Shown here: piece after piece, positions 24,315-33,220 of the stretch
How positions within the stretch are numbered: position 1 is the stretch's first letter
Layout: every line of letters starts with the position of its first letter
Origin: CAZGSG01 sp964528095
GTDB lineage: Bacteria; Bacteroidota; Bacteroidia; Chitinophagales; Chitinophagaceae
NCBI GenBank assembly: GCA_964528095.1
Contig: CAZGSG010000006.1
Location: 1-52,406 of the forward strand
DNA length: 52,406 nt
Direction: 5' to 3'
Program-made: the position numbers and the translations under genes
Notes under the pieces: generated by a model
Told to the model about the DNA's origin: nothing
The model's input: only the letters and a program-made list of their open reading frames with translations
Databases searched by the model: none

Positions 24315-26771
24315 ATGAGAAAAACGGTGCTGGGCGTGATAAGTGTTTTGTGTTGCTTACTGGTTGTTGCACAAACGGCTTCGAAAGGAAGAATTTCGGT
24401 AACAATCATAAACGAACAAAATAGTGGAATAGAAAATGTTACCGTTGAGCTGGTACGTCAGAAAGACTCCTCGCTGGTAAAGATCGCCATCAGTGATAAA
24501 AACGGTGTCGCGGATTTTGAAAATATTGCTTTTGGGTCTTACCGGTTAAAGCTGAGCTCCGTGAATACTGTTGTACAGTATTCAACAGCATTTGAACTTA
24601 GTGCCGAAAAGAATGATCTCTCCCTTGCCCCGATCTCTTTGCAAACACGGTCCACAGAAATAAGCGGTGTAACGGTAACAGCGCGCAAACCATTTATTCA
24701 GAAACTGACCGATCGCATAGTTGTAAATGTCGAAAACAGTATCGTTAGTGCCGGCAGTTCCGCTATGGATGTTCTTGAGCGTTCCCCGGGTGTAAATATT
24801 GACCAGAATGATGTGCTTAGTCTTCGTGGCCGTTCCGGTGTGATCATTATGATCGATGGTAAACCCACAGCCATGTCAGGGCCTGATCTCGCCAATTATC
24901 TGCGTGGTCTTCCTTCCGCTACTATCGAACGTATCGATATTATTACCAACCCATCATCTAAATATGATGCGGCCGGCAATTCCGGTATCATTGATATCCG
25001 GATGAAAAAAGACCAGCGGCTTGGCATCAATGGTACGGCTACTGCTGGTTATGGACAGGGGGTGTACCCCAAAGCAAATGCCGGCGCGACATTTAATTAC
25101 CGTAATAAGAAGGTGAACATCTTTGGCAGTTATAATTATGGGTACCGGGTGAATCTGAATCACCTTATTCTGGATCGTAATTTTTTTACCAATAGTGTAT
25201 ACCAGGGAGGTGATCTGAAAGACAATTATTCCAAGTCACCATTCAATGCTAATACAGCAAGACTGGGAATGGATTTCTCTCCTTCCAAAAAAACGATCAT
25301 TGGCTTTGTAGTGAACAGCAATTTCAATCATTTTACGCGTAACAATAATAACAGTTCGATCGTGATCAGCCCCCAGAAAGAAAAGGTCAGCACTTTTCAA
25401 TCACTGGCCACCAATGATGATAACTCAAATAATTTCGTCGCCAATATCAATCTGAAACACACATTCGACAGTACCGGCACAGAGCTTACTGCCGATATCG
25501 ATTATGGGGTCTATAATTCCAAATCTCTTTCCCTCAACTCCACCAGCTATTATAAGTTGGATGGCTCATCTCTGCAGCCCAGTTACACGCTCAAGGGTGA
25601 CCAGGATGGCAAGCTGGATTTTAAAACAGCAAAAGCTGATTACTCACACCCGCTTAGTGGTAGTGCAAAATTCGAAGCAGGCGTCAAAACAAGTTTTGTT
25701 TCTTCAGACAATGATGCAAAGTTTTTTGATGTAAGCAGCGGTTCTCCGGTAAATGATATAAATAAGACCAATCATTTTTTATACAAGGAAAATAACAACG
25801 CGGGTTATATTAACTTTAAAAAGGACTTTAAAAAATTCGACCTGCAGATAGGATTACGCGGCGAACACACACATATAAAAACAGAACAGCTAAAAGGCAA
25901 TATCAAATACGATTCCAGTTACTTCCAGTTATTTCCCAGTGCATTTTTCAATTACAAATTAAAGGAAGATCAGACCCTGGGTATTTCTGTAAGCCGGCGT
26001 ATTGACAGACCGGGCTACGCTCAGCTAAATCCTTTTCTGTTTCTCATAGATGTAACAACATATGCTACCGGGATGCCGGGTCTGCTGCCACAACTGACCT
26101 GGTCATATGAAATGAGTTATACATTGAAGAGCCTCAACTTTACGCTGGGGTATAGCCGTACCAAAGACAACCAGGATATTGCCATAGCAAGGTTCAGGGA
26201 TGTTTTCCCCAATATCCCTGCCGATGAAAATGTAACGGTACAGGTGCCTATCAATCTTTCTTCCTCAGATTATTATGGCCTCACCGTTTCCGCGCCCGTC
26301 AAAATCACTAAATGGTGGAACCTGATCAATAACGGGAATATCTATTACAATCATTTTAATGGAAAACTTGGTACTACAAAACTCAGCAGGGGTAAGCCCG
26401 CTGTAGACCTTCGCGTGAACAATGCTTTTACTTTTAAAAAGGGTTGGGCAGCAGAACTAAATGCCAACTACAGTACAGGCGGCCAGGCTGGTTTTATGGT
26501 AATGGATCCGCGATGGGCAATTGCGGCGGGTGTACAAAAATCAATATTAAAGAATAAGGGAACACTTCGTTTCAATATGACCGATATCTTCTGGACCAAT
26601 ATTCCAAAAGCCATTATTACGTATGATAATTATATTGAAAAATGGCGGGCTTACCGGGAGACAAGGGTTGCCAACCTAAGTTTTTCTTACCGGTTCGGCA
26701 ATAATAAGGTACAGGCTGCGAGACGACGTACAACGGCTTCAGAAGAGGAAAGACAGCGCGCTGGGAATTAA
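24315..26771 (+). CDS. Outer-membrane beta-barrel receptor (TonB-dependent-receptor-like)
   Basis: 818 residues from the ATG at 24315. Signal peptide MRKTVLGVISVLCCLLVVAQ, then a carboxypeptidase-regulatory-like beta-sandwich (about 25-110), a plug domain (about 125-230: VERS-type RSPGVNIDQNDVLSLRGRSG, DGKPTAMSG, IERIDIITNPSSKYDAAGNS) and a C-terminal barrel of alternating amphipathic strands ending with an aromatic-rich VANLSFSYRFG then a short basic tail. This is the OMP_b-brl_3 type common in Bacteroidota. Ligand unknown; no SusD gene follows, so it is not a SusCD pair. An upstream ATG at 24276 would place 13 polar residues before the signal peptide and is rejected. Confidence 0.88.
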   Translation: MRKTVLGVISVLCCLLVVAQTASKGRISVTIINEQNSGIENVTVELVRQKDSSLVKIAISDKNGVADFENIAFGSYRLKLSSVNTVVQYSTAFELSAEKNDLSLAPISLQTRSTEISGVTVTARKPFIQKLTDRIVVNVENSIVSAGSSAMDVLERSPGVNIDQNDVLSLRGRSGVIIMIDGKPTAMSGPDLANYLRGLPSATIERIDIITNPSSKYDAAGNSGIIDIRMKKDQRLGINGTATAGYGQGVYPKANAGATFNYRNKKVNIFGSYNYGYRVNLNHLILDRNFFTNSVYQGGDLKDNYSKSPFNANTARLGMDFSPSKKTIIGFVVNSNFNHFTRNNNNSSIVISPQKEKVSTFQSLATNDDNSNNFVANINLKHTFDSTGTELTADIDYGVYNSKSLSLNSTSYYKLDGSSLQPSYTLKGDQDGKLDFKTAKADYSHPLSGSAKFEAGVKTSFVSSDNDAKFFDVSSGSPVNDINKTNHFLYKENNNAGYINFKKDFKKFDLQIGLRGEHTHIKTEQLKGNIKYDSSYFQLFPSAFFNYKLKEDQTLGISVSRRIDRPGYAQLNPFLFLIDVTTYATGMPGLLPQLTWSYEMSYTLKSLNFTLGYSRTKDNQDIAIARFRDVFPNIPADENVTVQVPINLSSSDYYGLTVSAPVKITKWWNLINNGNIYYNHFNGKLGTTKLSRGKPAVDLRVNNAFTFKKGWAAELNANYSTGGQAGFMVMDPRWAIAAGVQKSILKNKGTLRFNMTDIFWTNIPKAIITYDNYIEKWRAYRETRVANLSFSYRFGNNKVQAARRRTTASEEERQRAGN

Positions 26772-26845
26772 TAAAGGTATACTCGATTACCGGTTATTTG
26801 GCTTCAGGTAATAAAAGATAAAAATCGATTTCTCTTGTGCATTTC

Positions 26846-26873
26846 GGGCTGGTATTCCTATCAGCCCTTTTTT
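26846..26873 (+). terminator. Terminator of the receptor gene
   Basis: GGGCTGGTA (26846-26854) pairs with TATCAGCCC (26859-26867), with one G-T wobble and a TTCC loop, followed by TTTTTTATTT. It overlaps the approach to the convergent AraC gene. Confidence 0.88.
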
Positions 26874-26875
26874 AT

Positions 26876-27724
26876 TTACTTATGCAATGCCTGTAATAAT
26901 TGTAAGTGTGGCTGTAAGTTCTTCAATGTGTTTGTTTGTAAAAACTGTTTCAGGTGTTTATAAAAATGGCTATGGTCATAATATCCAAATTGTGAGTAGT
27001 GGAAGTTTTCAGGTGCGCTTGCGATCTCCGCCGTTGCTTTGCGGATGCGCATGATCTGTAGTGCCTGTTTTGTACTTACACCCGTAGATATTTCAAAATA
27101 CCGTTGCAATGTTCTTTCAGAAACTCCATAACGTGCCGCAAGTTCTTTAACAGCGATCGTAAAATCATTTTGTTGAAAACAATCCTCCAGTACCCGGCTT
27201 ACAATAGCTGCAGGCTGCACGATTCCCTCATGTTTTGCATTCACAGAAAGAAAATACTTGGATAACAGGCCTATCCTTTTTTCAAACGAACCAGCCTGTT
27301 TTACTTTATCGATGATGCGTTGTTCCAGTAAATAACTCAATGGATAGATATACTCTTTATACTCGGAAAAATTGATCTTCTTCTCCATGATCACCGGGGA
27401 TATACGGAATTTAATACCAAATAAATGGTTGCCGGGTTTATGAAAACATTCAATCGCATTATATCGCGGTAGCAGTCCGTCTGTTTTCATCGGGATTTTC
27501 TTTTCTGCCACCTGCATTACAAAAGGAGTACCCAGGTTTATAAGATAGGTGTAACCGATATTGGGAAATTGCGCGTCTGAAAACCCTTTCGGATATTTTT
27601 CCCAAAGCCCTTCAAACTTTGTTTCCCAAAAAAAATCAATAAAATGACCAAGCGCAGGCGGCGGCGGAATGCGGTGATAATAATTTTCAAAATGATCGGT
27701 ATGAAAAAATTCGATATGCTGCAC
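26876..27724 (-). CDS. AraC-family transcriptional regulator
   Basis: 282 residues. The first 150 residues form a sensing domain of the Bacteroidota type (PPPALGHFIDFFWETKFEG near the start; HLFGIKFRISPVIM at about 100-113). The C terminus (about 185-270) holds two HTH motifs: VKELAARYGVSERTLQRYFE (about 191-210) and IRKATAEIASAPENFHYSQF then GYYDHSHFYKHLKQFL (about 228-265), the second being the conserved AraC signature with H-F at its end. It is transcribed alone; regulated genes are unknown. Convergent with the outer-membrane receptor gene, so no regulatory link follows from position. Confidence 0.88.
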   Translation of the reverse strand: MQHIEFFHTDHFENYYHRIPPPPALGHFIDFFWETKFEGLWEKYPKGFSDAQFPNIGYTYLINLGTPFVMQVAEKKIPMKTDGLLPRYNAIECFHKPGNHLFGIKFRISPVIMEKKINFSEYKEYIYPLSYLLEQRIIDKVKQAGSFEKRIGLLSKYFLSVNAKHEGIVQPAAIVSRVLEDCFQQNDFTIAVKELAARYGVSERTLQRYFEISTGVSTKQALQIMRIRKATAEIASAPENFHYSQFGYYDHSHFYKHLKQFLQTNTLKNLQPHLQLLQALHK

Positions 27725-27893
27725 TTTTTCAGAATTCCGGGTAAAGATCCGGATTACAAAGCAATGGATTTAGGTTGGGGCGAATAGAAAATTAAAAACT
27801 CGAAAATCAATCCGGAGTTCACCAGGTGATTCGGGGGCTATTTTTTAATTTTTACTTTTGAATTTTGAATTCAAAAAGTACTGGCAACCTGAG

Positions 27894-28382
27894 TTATTTA
27901 ACTTCCTGGAACATGCCTGTTTCTTTGTTTTTCCTCACATTATCCCAATTAAAATAGCGGCCATTCATTGCCACATATACTCCTTCGGGTAATGTTTGCA
28001 CAAAGGCAAGCGCGCTGCCGAGATTGAACAAACCATCCGAACTACCGAATTTAATCGGGATCATGGCCCCGGTTAATACGATGGTTTTTCCCTTTACCTC
28101 TTTGGCCAGCATTTTAGCCGTCTCAGACATGGTATCTGTTCCATGGGTGATGATGATCTTATCTTCATCGCATTGATTGCACTGGTGGGCGATCAGCTCA
28201 CGATCTTCCTGGGTCATCTCCAGGCTATCGATCATCATTAGTGTGCGGATCTCTACGGGCAGTTTACTACGGCCCATTTCCAGCAGATCAGACATATGTG
28301 TGTCCTTAAAATAGAGCTGACCGTTCAGTTCATTGTACTCTTTGTCGAATGTGCCCCCGGTAATAAAAATGCGGATTGCCAT
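27894..28382 (-). CDS. Single-domain asparaginase-like protein
   Basis: 162 residues from the ATG at 28382. It matches only the N-terminal catalytic domain of L-asparaginases: IRIFITGGTFDKEYNE with the first nucleophile threonine in GGTFD (about 8-12), IIITHGTDTMSETA with the second threonine-aspartate pair (about 78-91), and GKTIVLTGAMIPIKFGSSDG with the catalytic lysine region changed to TGAMIP (about 99-118). The C-terminal domain, which closes the active site in the usual 320-350-residue enzymes, is absent and the gene ends cleanly in a stop. Activity is therefore uncertain; short homologues do exist. The upstream ATG at 28427 adds 15 residues of unlikely sequence. Confidence 0.8.
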   Translation of the reverse strand: MAIRIFITGGTFDKEYNELNGQLYFKDTHMSDLLEMGRSKLPVEIRTLMMIDSLEMTQEDRELIAHQCNQCDEDKIIITHGTDTMSETAKMLAKEVKGKTIVLTGAMIPIKFGSSDGLFNLGSALAFVQTLPEGVYVAMNGRYFNWDNVRKNKETGMFQEVK

Positions 28383-28427
28383 GCGGAATGATTTGGGCGG
28401 TGAAATTAGTGAATTGAGAACAGGCAA

Positions 28428-28832
28428 TACCTGCTACAGCCCAAAACAAGAGTTAAATAAAGAAATAGTTAAATTTTATTTGCAAATTCCAATATGGCTG
28501 ACTACTTTAGCGGGCCTAAAAGAAAAAAGGCCCTTCCGTAGAAACGGACTGACCTCTAACGATTGCTTGCCATATGAAAAATCTTCGTAGTAAGTTTTGA
28601 TGCTGACTGATCAGCTTTCTGCAGGATTTTTTTCGTTTCTCGACCTCTAACAACTCTTGCCCCTTTTCAACGATTGCCTGCCGTGTGATACTCTTAATCT
28701 CTTTTCCATAACAAATATAGGATGTGTATTTTTACACCTCAAACCAAGTTAATGGAGATTTGATTATGCCAAACACGTTCCGGTAGACCTCAAACCCTTG
28801 CCTGGTATACATTCCATGAAAATTTCTGTCTG
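28428..28832 (+). other. Long leader region with iterated ACCTCWAAC motif
   Basis: About 400 bp between divergent genes. ACCTCTAAC or ACCTCAAAC occurs at about 28552, 28643, 28735 and 28787; three of the four are followed by TTGCC. A second shared block is AACGATTGCYTGCC at about 28558 and 28669. Hairpins include GGGCC/GGCCC around 28513-28532 and GCTGA-CTGA-TCAGC at 28602-28615. A TACTTTAG (28503-28510) could be a -7 box with one mismatch, which would give a leader of about 315 nt for the 28833 gene. Confidence 0.5.
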
Positions 28833-30380
28833 ATGTCCAACCGTTCCCCAGATATATTATTCCAACTGATAAAATCTTTAGAAAAAGCGGAAAAAAGGCA
28901 TTTTAAGCTATACATAACCCGTAGTTCGGCTAAAGAAGATCTCAAAATTGTCCGGCTTTTTGATGCTTTGGACAAAATAAACACATATGATGAAAAAATA
29001 TTATTGAAAAAATTGCCGGGTACGGAAAAACGGCAATTATACAATCTGAAGACCCATCTTTATAAGGAAATATTAGCCAGTTTACGGCTCTTAAAAAGCA
29101 CCGATAGTCTCGATCTGCAGTTGAATGAACAGTTCGATTATGCCCATATTTTATATAAAAAAGGGCTTTTTTCCCAAAGCATCAAAATTCTCGATAAGGC
29201 CAAGGAAACAGCCAAACAACACCAGAAGCTCTATTTTGTAGCACAGGTAATAGCCCTGGAAAAAAGGATTGAGAACCTCCACATCACCCGGAGCATGCAA
29301 AGCCGGGCCGATACCCTGGCTTTGGAGGCCAATGAAGTAAGCCGTCATATTGATGTGGTGGCAAGACTCAGCAATCTTTCGCTGCAGCTTTTTAGCTGGT
29401 TTACCCGCCACGGTCATGCGAGGAATGAAAAAGATGAGGATGGCGTCATCAAATTTCTCCAGGAGAATATGCCTCCGGGCACTCATCTGCTTACCGGGTT
29501 CTACGAGCGGCTTTATCTCTATCAAATCTATTGCTGGTACTCTTTTATCCGCCAGGATTTTCTGCAGTATTACCGCTATGCCCAAAAATGGGTTGACCTT
29601 TTTCGCTCCGAACCCCTGATGATCCGGGTAGAAACAAGTCATTATATCAAAGGGCTGCACTACCTGCTCAATGCGCATTTTGACCTTCGCAATTATAAAA
29701 AATTTGCACAAACGCTTAAAGAGTTTGAATCCTTTTCGGAAACAAGCCGCGTACAGGAACATGATAATTTCCGCATCCAGGCTTTTGTGTATATCAGCAC
29801 GGCCAAGATCAACCAGCACTTCATGTTGGGTACTTTTAAAAAAGGACTGATCATCGTACCTGATATCGAAGAAAAACTGGAAGAGAACGAACTCTTCCTC
29901 GACCAGCACCGTATTATGGTGGTCAACTACAAGATTGCCACGCTTTATTTTGGCAGTGGCGACTATAGTACCTGTATCGACTACCTGCAAAAGATCATAC
30001 AGGAGTCCGGGGAACTGCGCACAGATCTGCAGTGTTATGCGCGATTACTGCACCTGATGGCGCATTATGAACTGGGCAATGACAGCATTATCGAATCGCT
30101 GATCAAATCTGTTTATCGTTTTATGGCAAAAATGAAAAACCTGACGGTAGTAGAAGAGGCTATGTTCAGATTCCTTCGTCAGTCATTTGATGTTTCACCC
30201 AGAAAATTGAAACCGGAGCTGGAAAAATTCCTGCAAAAGATCAAACACCTGGAGAAAGACCGGTTCCAAACCCGGGCATTTGCCTACCTGGATATCATAT
30301 CATGGGTAGAAAGCAAAGTGTATGAAAAACCAATGAGTGAGATCATTCATAAAAAATACCTGGACAGTAAGCGCCGGTAA
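28833..30380 (+). CDS. Large helical-repeat (TPR-like) cytosolic protein
   Basis: 515 residues, no signal peptide or membrane helix. Sequence is almost entirely alpha-helical with paired helices in a tetratricopeptide-like rhythm, for example FDYAHILYKKGLFSQSIKIL followed by KAKETAKQH (about 108-136), HYIKGLHYLLNAHFDLRNYK (about 269-288) and YKIATLYFGSGDYSTCIDYL (about 367-386). The N-terminal 80 residues (LFQLIKSLEKAEKRHFKLYI) are a conserved-looking basic helix pair. I do not recognise an enzyme motif; a scaffold or protein-interaction role is likely. The gene has an unusually long upstream region with repeated motifs and a weak terminator after it. Confidence 0.75.
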   Translation: MSNRSPDILFQLIKSLEKAEKRHFKLYITRSSAKEDLKIVRLFDALDKINTYDEKILLKKLPGTEKRQLYNLKTHLYKEILASLRLLKSTDSLDLQLNEQFDYAHILYKKGLFSQSIKILDKAKETAKQHQKLYFVAQVIALEKRIENLHITRSMQSRADTLALEANEVSRHIDVVARLSNLSLQLFSWFTRHGHARNEKDEDGVIKFLQENMPPGTHLLTGFYERLYLYQIYCWYSFIRQDFLQYYRYAQKWVDLFRSEPLMIRVETSHYIKGLHYLLNAHFDLRNYKKFAQTLKEFESFSETSRVQEHDNFRIQAFVYISTAKINQHFMLGTFKKGLIIVPDIEEKLEENELFLDQHRIMVVNYKIATLYFGSGDYSTCIDYLQKIIQESGELRTDLQCYARLLHLMAHYELGNDSIIESLIKSVYRFMAKMKNLTVVEEAMFRFLRQSFDVSPRKLKPELEKFLQKIKHLEKDRFQTRAFAYLDIISWVESKVYEKPMSEIIHKKYLDSKRR

Positions 30381-30398
30381 TAAGAAGAAATATCAAAT

Positions 30399-30424
30399 CC
30401 CGGGTATATACCTCGGGCTTCTTT
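30399..30424 (+). terminator. Weak terminator after the 28833 gene
   Basis: CCCGGGTA and TACCTCGGG pair with one bulged base around a short loop and are followed by CTTCTTTATA. The T-run is interrupted. The rest of the 300-bp gap to 30682 shows nothing further that I can name. Confidence 0.5.
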
Positions 30425-30682
30425 ATACCGCACAGTATTTGCATTTTCCAGATCAACAGCTTCCCTCATCCCGGTTGTTGCCAGTTGTCGTGTAGAGTTT
30501 TTTACCAATAACGCCTTATTTCCCGGTAGTCAGTTCGATTTACCGTACGCTGTAACGGTTCATCTTTGTGTTTAAGATATACCTGTTTAGCTTTTAAAGG
30601 GCAATTACGGGCAAAAGACCCAAAGATCATTGCCCCAGCCATCGCTGGCACAGTTTTTTTATTCTTTTACGAAAGATCGTGA

Positions 30683-31528
30683 ATGAAAAAGTTGAAAACC
30701 CTTGCATGGATCAACCTGCTTGTATTTCTTGTACAGGTGAGTTTGTCTTATGCTACCAATTACAAACTATTGAACACTGCCGATGTAGGAGAGGTATCTG
30801 ACAGGTATGAATCATTATTTACGCCGGCCGGTATCACATTCGCCATCTGGGGAGTTATTTATACAGCATTACTGGGGTTTTGTATTTATCACCTTATTAG
30901 TGCTTACCGGCAATCAGCGCTTCACCAGTCAAACATAGATCTCTCAAAAATCGGTGGCTGGTTTCTTTTCAATAATCTATTTACGATTGCCTGGCTTTTG
31001 TTATGGACAAATGCGCAGATAGCCGCTTCATTGGTAATGATCGCCTTACAGTTGATCACCCTTATCGTAATGAATCTACGGCTCGGTATTCATGACCCGC
31101 AATTAAATGCGGGTTCCAAGATCTTTACCCAGTTTCCACTCAGTATCTATTTTGCCTGGATAGCCATTGCTACCATAGCCAATACCTCCATTTACCTGGT
31201 GTCTATTGGCTGGGATGGATTCGGTCTTGGTTATAGCGCTATTACCTGGACAAGGATCATGATCGTCATCGCAATACTCATTACAATCTGCGCCGTGCTT
31301 ATTCGAAAGAATGTTTTTTTTGGTATGGTGATCATGTGGGCGCTGTATGGCATCATTATTAAAAGAAAAAGCATTAATGCAGAAACTTATAGTGACATCA
31401 TATTAATTGCCTGGACCGGCATTGTAGCAATCGGGCTGGTAAGTCTTATACAGTTGGTGAGAAACCTGGCAACTTCAAAGAAAACACATCATCCTGTTTT
31501 TCCGGCCGGTTCAGGAACAGTAAAATAA
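30683..31528 (+). CDS. TspO/MBR-like tryptophan-rich membrane protein
   Basis: 281 residues with eight or nine hydrophobic helices (about 8-25, 50-72, 94-108, 112-132, 152-172, 182-200, 205-223, 232-250). FTPAGITFAIWGVIYTALLG (about 46-65) resembles the PPGWVFxxVWxxLY-type motif of TspO/MBR proteins, and tryptophans and asparagines in NNLFTIAWLLLWTNAQIA fit the second and third helices. The protein is longer than classical 150-residue TspO, as are many Bacteroidota homologues. Ligand (tetrapyrrole or lipid-like) is inference. Followed after 23 bp by a small lipoprotein gene, probably in the same operon. Confidence 0.7.
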   Translation: MKKLKTLAWINLLVFLVQVSLSYATNYKLLNTADVGEVSDRYESLFTPAGITFAIWGVIYTALLGFCIYHLISAYRQSALHQSNIDLSKIGGWFLFNNLFTIAWLLLWTNAQIAASLVMIALQLITLIVMNLRLGIHDPQLNAGSKIFTQFPLSIYFAWIAIATIANTSIYLVSIGWDGFGLGYSAITWTRIMIVIAILITICAVLIRKNVFFGMVIMWALYGIIIKRKSINAETYSDIILIAWTGIVAIGLVSLIQLVRNLATSKKTHHPVFPAGSGTVK

Positions 31529-31551
31529 TCTATCACTAAAATTCAATTGTT

Positions 31552-31758
31552 ATGAAAAGAATATTATCAATACTACTGATAGCAGGTACTATTATTTCCT
31601 GTAATAATTCATCTGACCCTGACAGGGATAAAAATGATAGCCTGAACATGCATCCAAACGGCAATTCAGATAATGCGGCAGACCGTATTCCTTATGATAA
31701 AAAAGACACGAATTCTTATGAACGCATGTCTGGTAAAACATCGGATAGTACGCCTTAG
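31552..31758 (+). CDS. Small lipoprotein
   Basis: 68 residues: MKRILSILLIAGTIISC lipobox with cysteine 17, then an entirely hydrophilic mature part rich in asparagine, aspartate and serine, without predicted secondary structure. It follows the TspO-like gene by 23 bp and overlaps the 3' end of the convergent subtilase gene by 4 bp. Function unknown; such short lipoproteins often act as surface or linker peptides. Confidence 0.65.
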   Translation: MKRILSILLIAGTIISCNNSSDPDRDKNDSLNMHPNGNSDNAADRIPYDKKDTNSYERMSGKTSDSTP

Positions 31759-32933
31759 TAATGTGCGATCGGATCGGGCACTCCATCCGGGTCATTTTTA
31801 GCGGTTCCGGAACTTGTTATAGCATTTCCCTTCAGCAATAACAAACCAGCCACATGTGGGGCTGCCATGGAAGTGCCACTCATGATAGCATACCTGCCAT
31901 TCAGATAGCAGGATATGATCCTGACCCCGGGAGCAGCCACATCCACCGCATCATTACCATAATTAGAGAACGACGCAAAATTGTCAAGACTATCAATAGC
32001 TGACACCGTATAAATATTCGTTGCGTTTGCGCGGCCTGGTGAGAATTGAATAGCAGGTTTGCTATCATTACCCGCCGCTATCGCTACAAATATTCCTTTG
32101 GCAGCTATGTTCTTTACCTGCTGATCTAGCGAAGCGGAAACTTCTTCTTCACCGAGGCTTAGGTTTACCACATCACCGGCTTTTGCATTCGTACTTACAT
32201 AGGCCAGCGCCTGTATAATAGAAGAAACAAGCCCTTCTCCATCTGCTTTTAAAACCCGCAGCGAAACAAGATTTGCGCCGGAGGCAATTCCAAGTATTCC
32301 AATCGTATTATTTTTTGCACCAATAATGCCAGCCACATGTGTACCATGCCCGTTTTCATCATCGGCAGATGTTTCACCACTTATAAATGAGCGACTCCTG
32401 GCCACGTCCACATTCAGGTCGGGATGATCAAAATCAATCCCAGTATCAATGATCCAGGCTGTTTTGCCGGTGCCATCGCCATAGCCTATCCGTTTTGCGC
32501 TCCAGGTCACCAGCCGGGGCTCTACTACCGTGAAGCAGGTGCCCAGTGCTACCACACGATCCTGTTCTACAATACTTACACGTTCATCTCCTCTTAAACG
32601 TTCTGCCTCTTCCCCGGAAATTTTTGCAATAAAACCACCCTGTTCACCGGCAAATGATTCCAGCACACCAGATGAACGAATCGCATTCTTTTCCAGGATG
32701 TTTGCAGGTAATTGTGCCAGTTTGCCTTCGGCAAGCGTTTTACTTTGCGTTGTGGGGCTATAGGTAATAATGTATTGTCCCTCGATAGCCCTGCCATTGT
32801 CTGCAGCACTCTGAACAATACAGTCATCTTCGTTTGCAGGTTCAGTAGTAGATTTATCTTTTTTACATGCTGTAAAAAAAACAAGACCGCTTATTACGAT
32901 CAGTAAATAGTAATAGTGTTTAGCCAGGCGCAT
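31755..32933 (-). CDS. Subtilisin-like serine protease (S8) lipoprotein with inhibitor prodomain
   Basis: 392 residues. Signal with lipobox (GLVFFTAC, cysteine near 23). Residues about 48-127 form an I9-type propeptide (GQYIITYSPTTQS start; GGFIAKISGEEAERLRGDER then VSIVEQD). The S8 domain has the full triad: aspartate in AWIIDTGIDFDHPDLN (about 161-176), histidine in DENGHGTHVAGIIG (about 191-204) and serine in MSGTSMAAPHVAGLLLL (about 351-367); the oxyanion asparagine is in AIAAGNDSKP. It is a lipid-anchored, self-processing protease. Upstream on the same strand lie a terminator, an SD-led 15-codon frame and a 57-codon gene. Confidence 0.92.
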   Translation of the reverse strand: MRLAKHYYYLLIVISGLVFFTACKKDKSTTEPANEDDCIVQSAADNGRAIEGQYIITYSPTTQSKTLAEGKLAQLPANILEKNAIRSSGVLESFAGEQGGFIAKISGEEAERLRGDERVSIVEQDRVVALGTCFTVVEPRLVTWSAKRIGYGDGTGKTAWIIDTGIDFDHPDLNVDVARSRSFISGETSADDENGHGTHVAGIIGAKNNTIGILGIASGANLVSLRVLKADGEGLVSSIIQALAYVSTNAKAGDVVNLSLGEEEVSASLDQQVKNIAAKGIFVAIAAGNDSKPAIQFSPGRANATNIYTVSAIDSLDNFASFSNYGNDAVDVAAPGVRIISCYLNGRYAIMSGTSMAAPHVAGLLLLKGNAITSSGTAKNDPDGVPDPIAHY

Positions 32934-33106
32934 GGATGTAGATTTAATCCTATTAACGAATATGGCTGGCTTTAGATGCCTGTAGCGGGAGGCTTTAACA
33001 AGTAATTAAATAAACTGTTTGCGTCAGATGTGCTATTTGTCACCGCTGTGTCTTATGCGCGCGATGAGTGTTATTTCCGGGTGACAGACTTGTTAATCGT
33101 ACTCTT

Positions 33107-33143
33107 AAATAAAAAACCCGCTTCTGCATATAGCAAAGCGGGT
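33107..33143 (-). terminator. Terminator behind the micro-ORF, upstream of the subtilase gene
   Basis: ACCCGCTT (33116-33123) and AAGCGGGT (33136-33143) form the stem, extended by TGC/GCA around an ATATA loop. On the minus strand it is followed by TTTTTTATTT, a strong intrinsic terminator. It ends about 175 bp before the subtilase start. Confidence 0.88.
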
Positions 33144-33168
33144 GAATATTTAATTGGAGCAAACCCGG

Positions 33169-33216
33169 TCAGGCGAAACTGGCCGAAGGTTTCCATGAAT
33201 ATTCTATAGATGTCAT
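33169..33216 (-). CDS. Candidate 15-codon micro-ORF behind a perfect Shine-Dalgarno sequence
   Basis: On the minus strand ATG at 33216 opens a frame MTSIEYSWKPSASFA ending in TGA at 33171-33169. AAGGAGGT precedes it with 4 nt to the ATG, ideal spacing, although the main genes in this window do not use such sites. The end of the frame overlaps a hairpin (CGGTCAG 33166-33172 with CTGGCCG 33179-33185), and a strong terminator follows about 26 nt later. The peptide has one tryptophan and no run of a single amino acid, so a classical amino-acid attenuator is not obvious. It may be a leader peptide, a very small protein, or chance; translation is unproven. Confidence 0.45.
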   Translation of the reverse strand: MTSIEYSWKPSASFA

Positions 33217-33220
33217 GAAT

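Noticed and set aside
24315..26771. SusC/SusD polysaccharide-utilisation locus
   Set aside because: Neither receptor in the window has a SusD gene visible beside it; the next gene after 26771 is a convergent AraC regulator.
29151..29990. 279-codon open frame on the minus strand
   Set aside because: Lies entirely antisense to the intact 515-residue helical-repeat gene; its hydrophobic/basic composition is the usual reverse-frame artefact and it has no promoter or start context.
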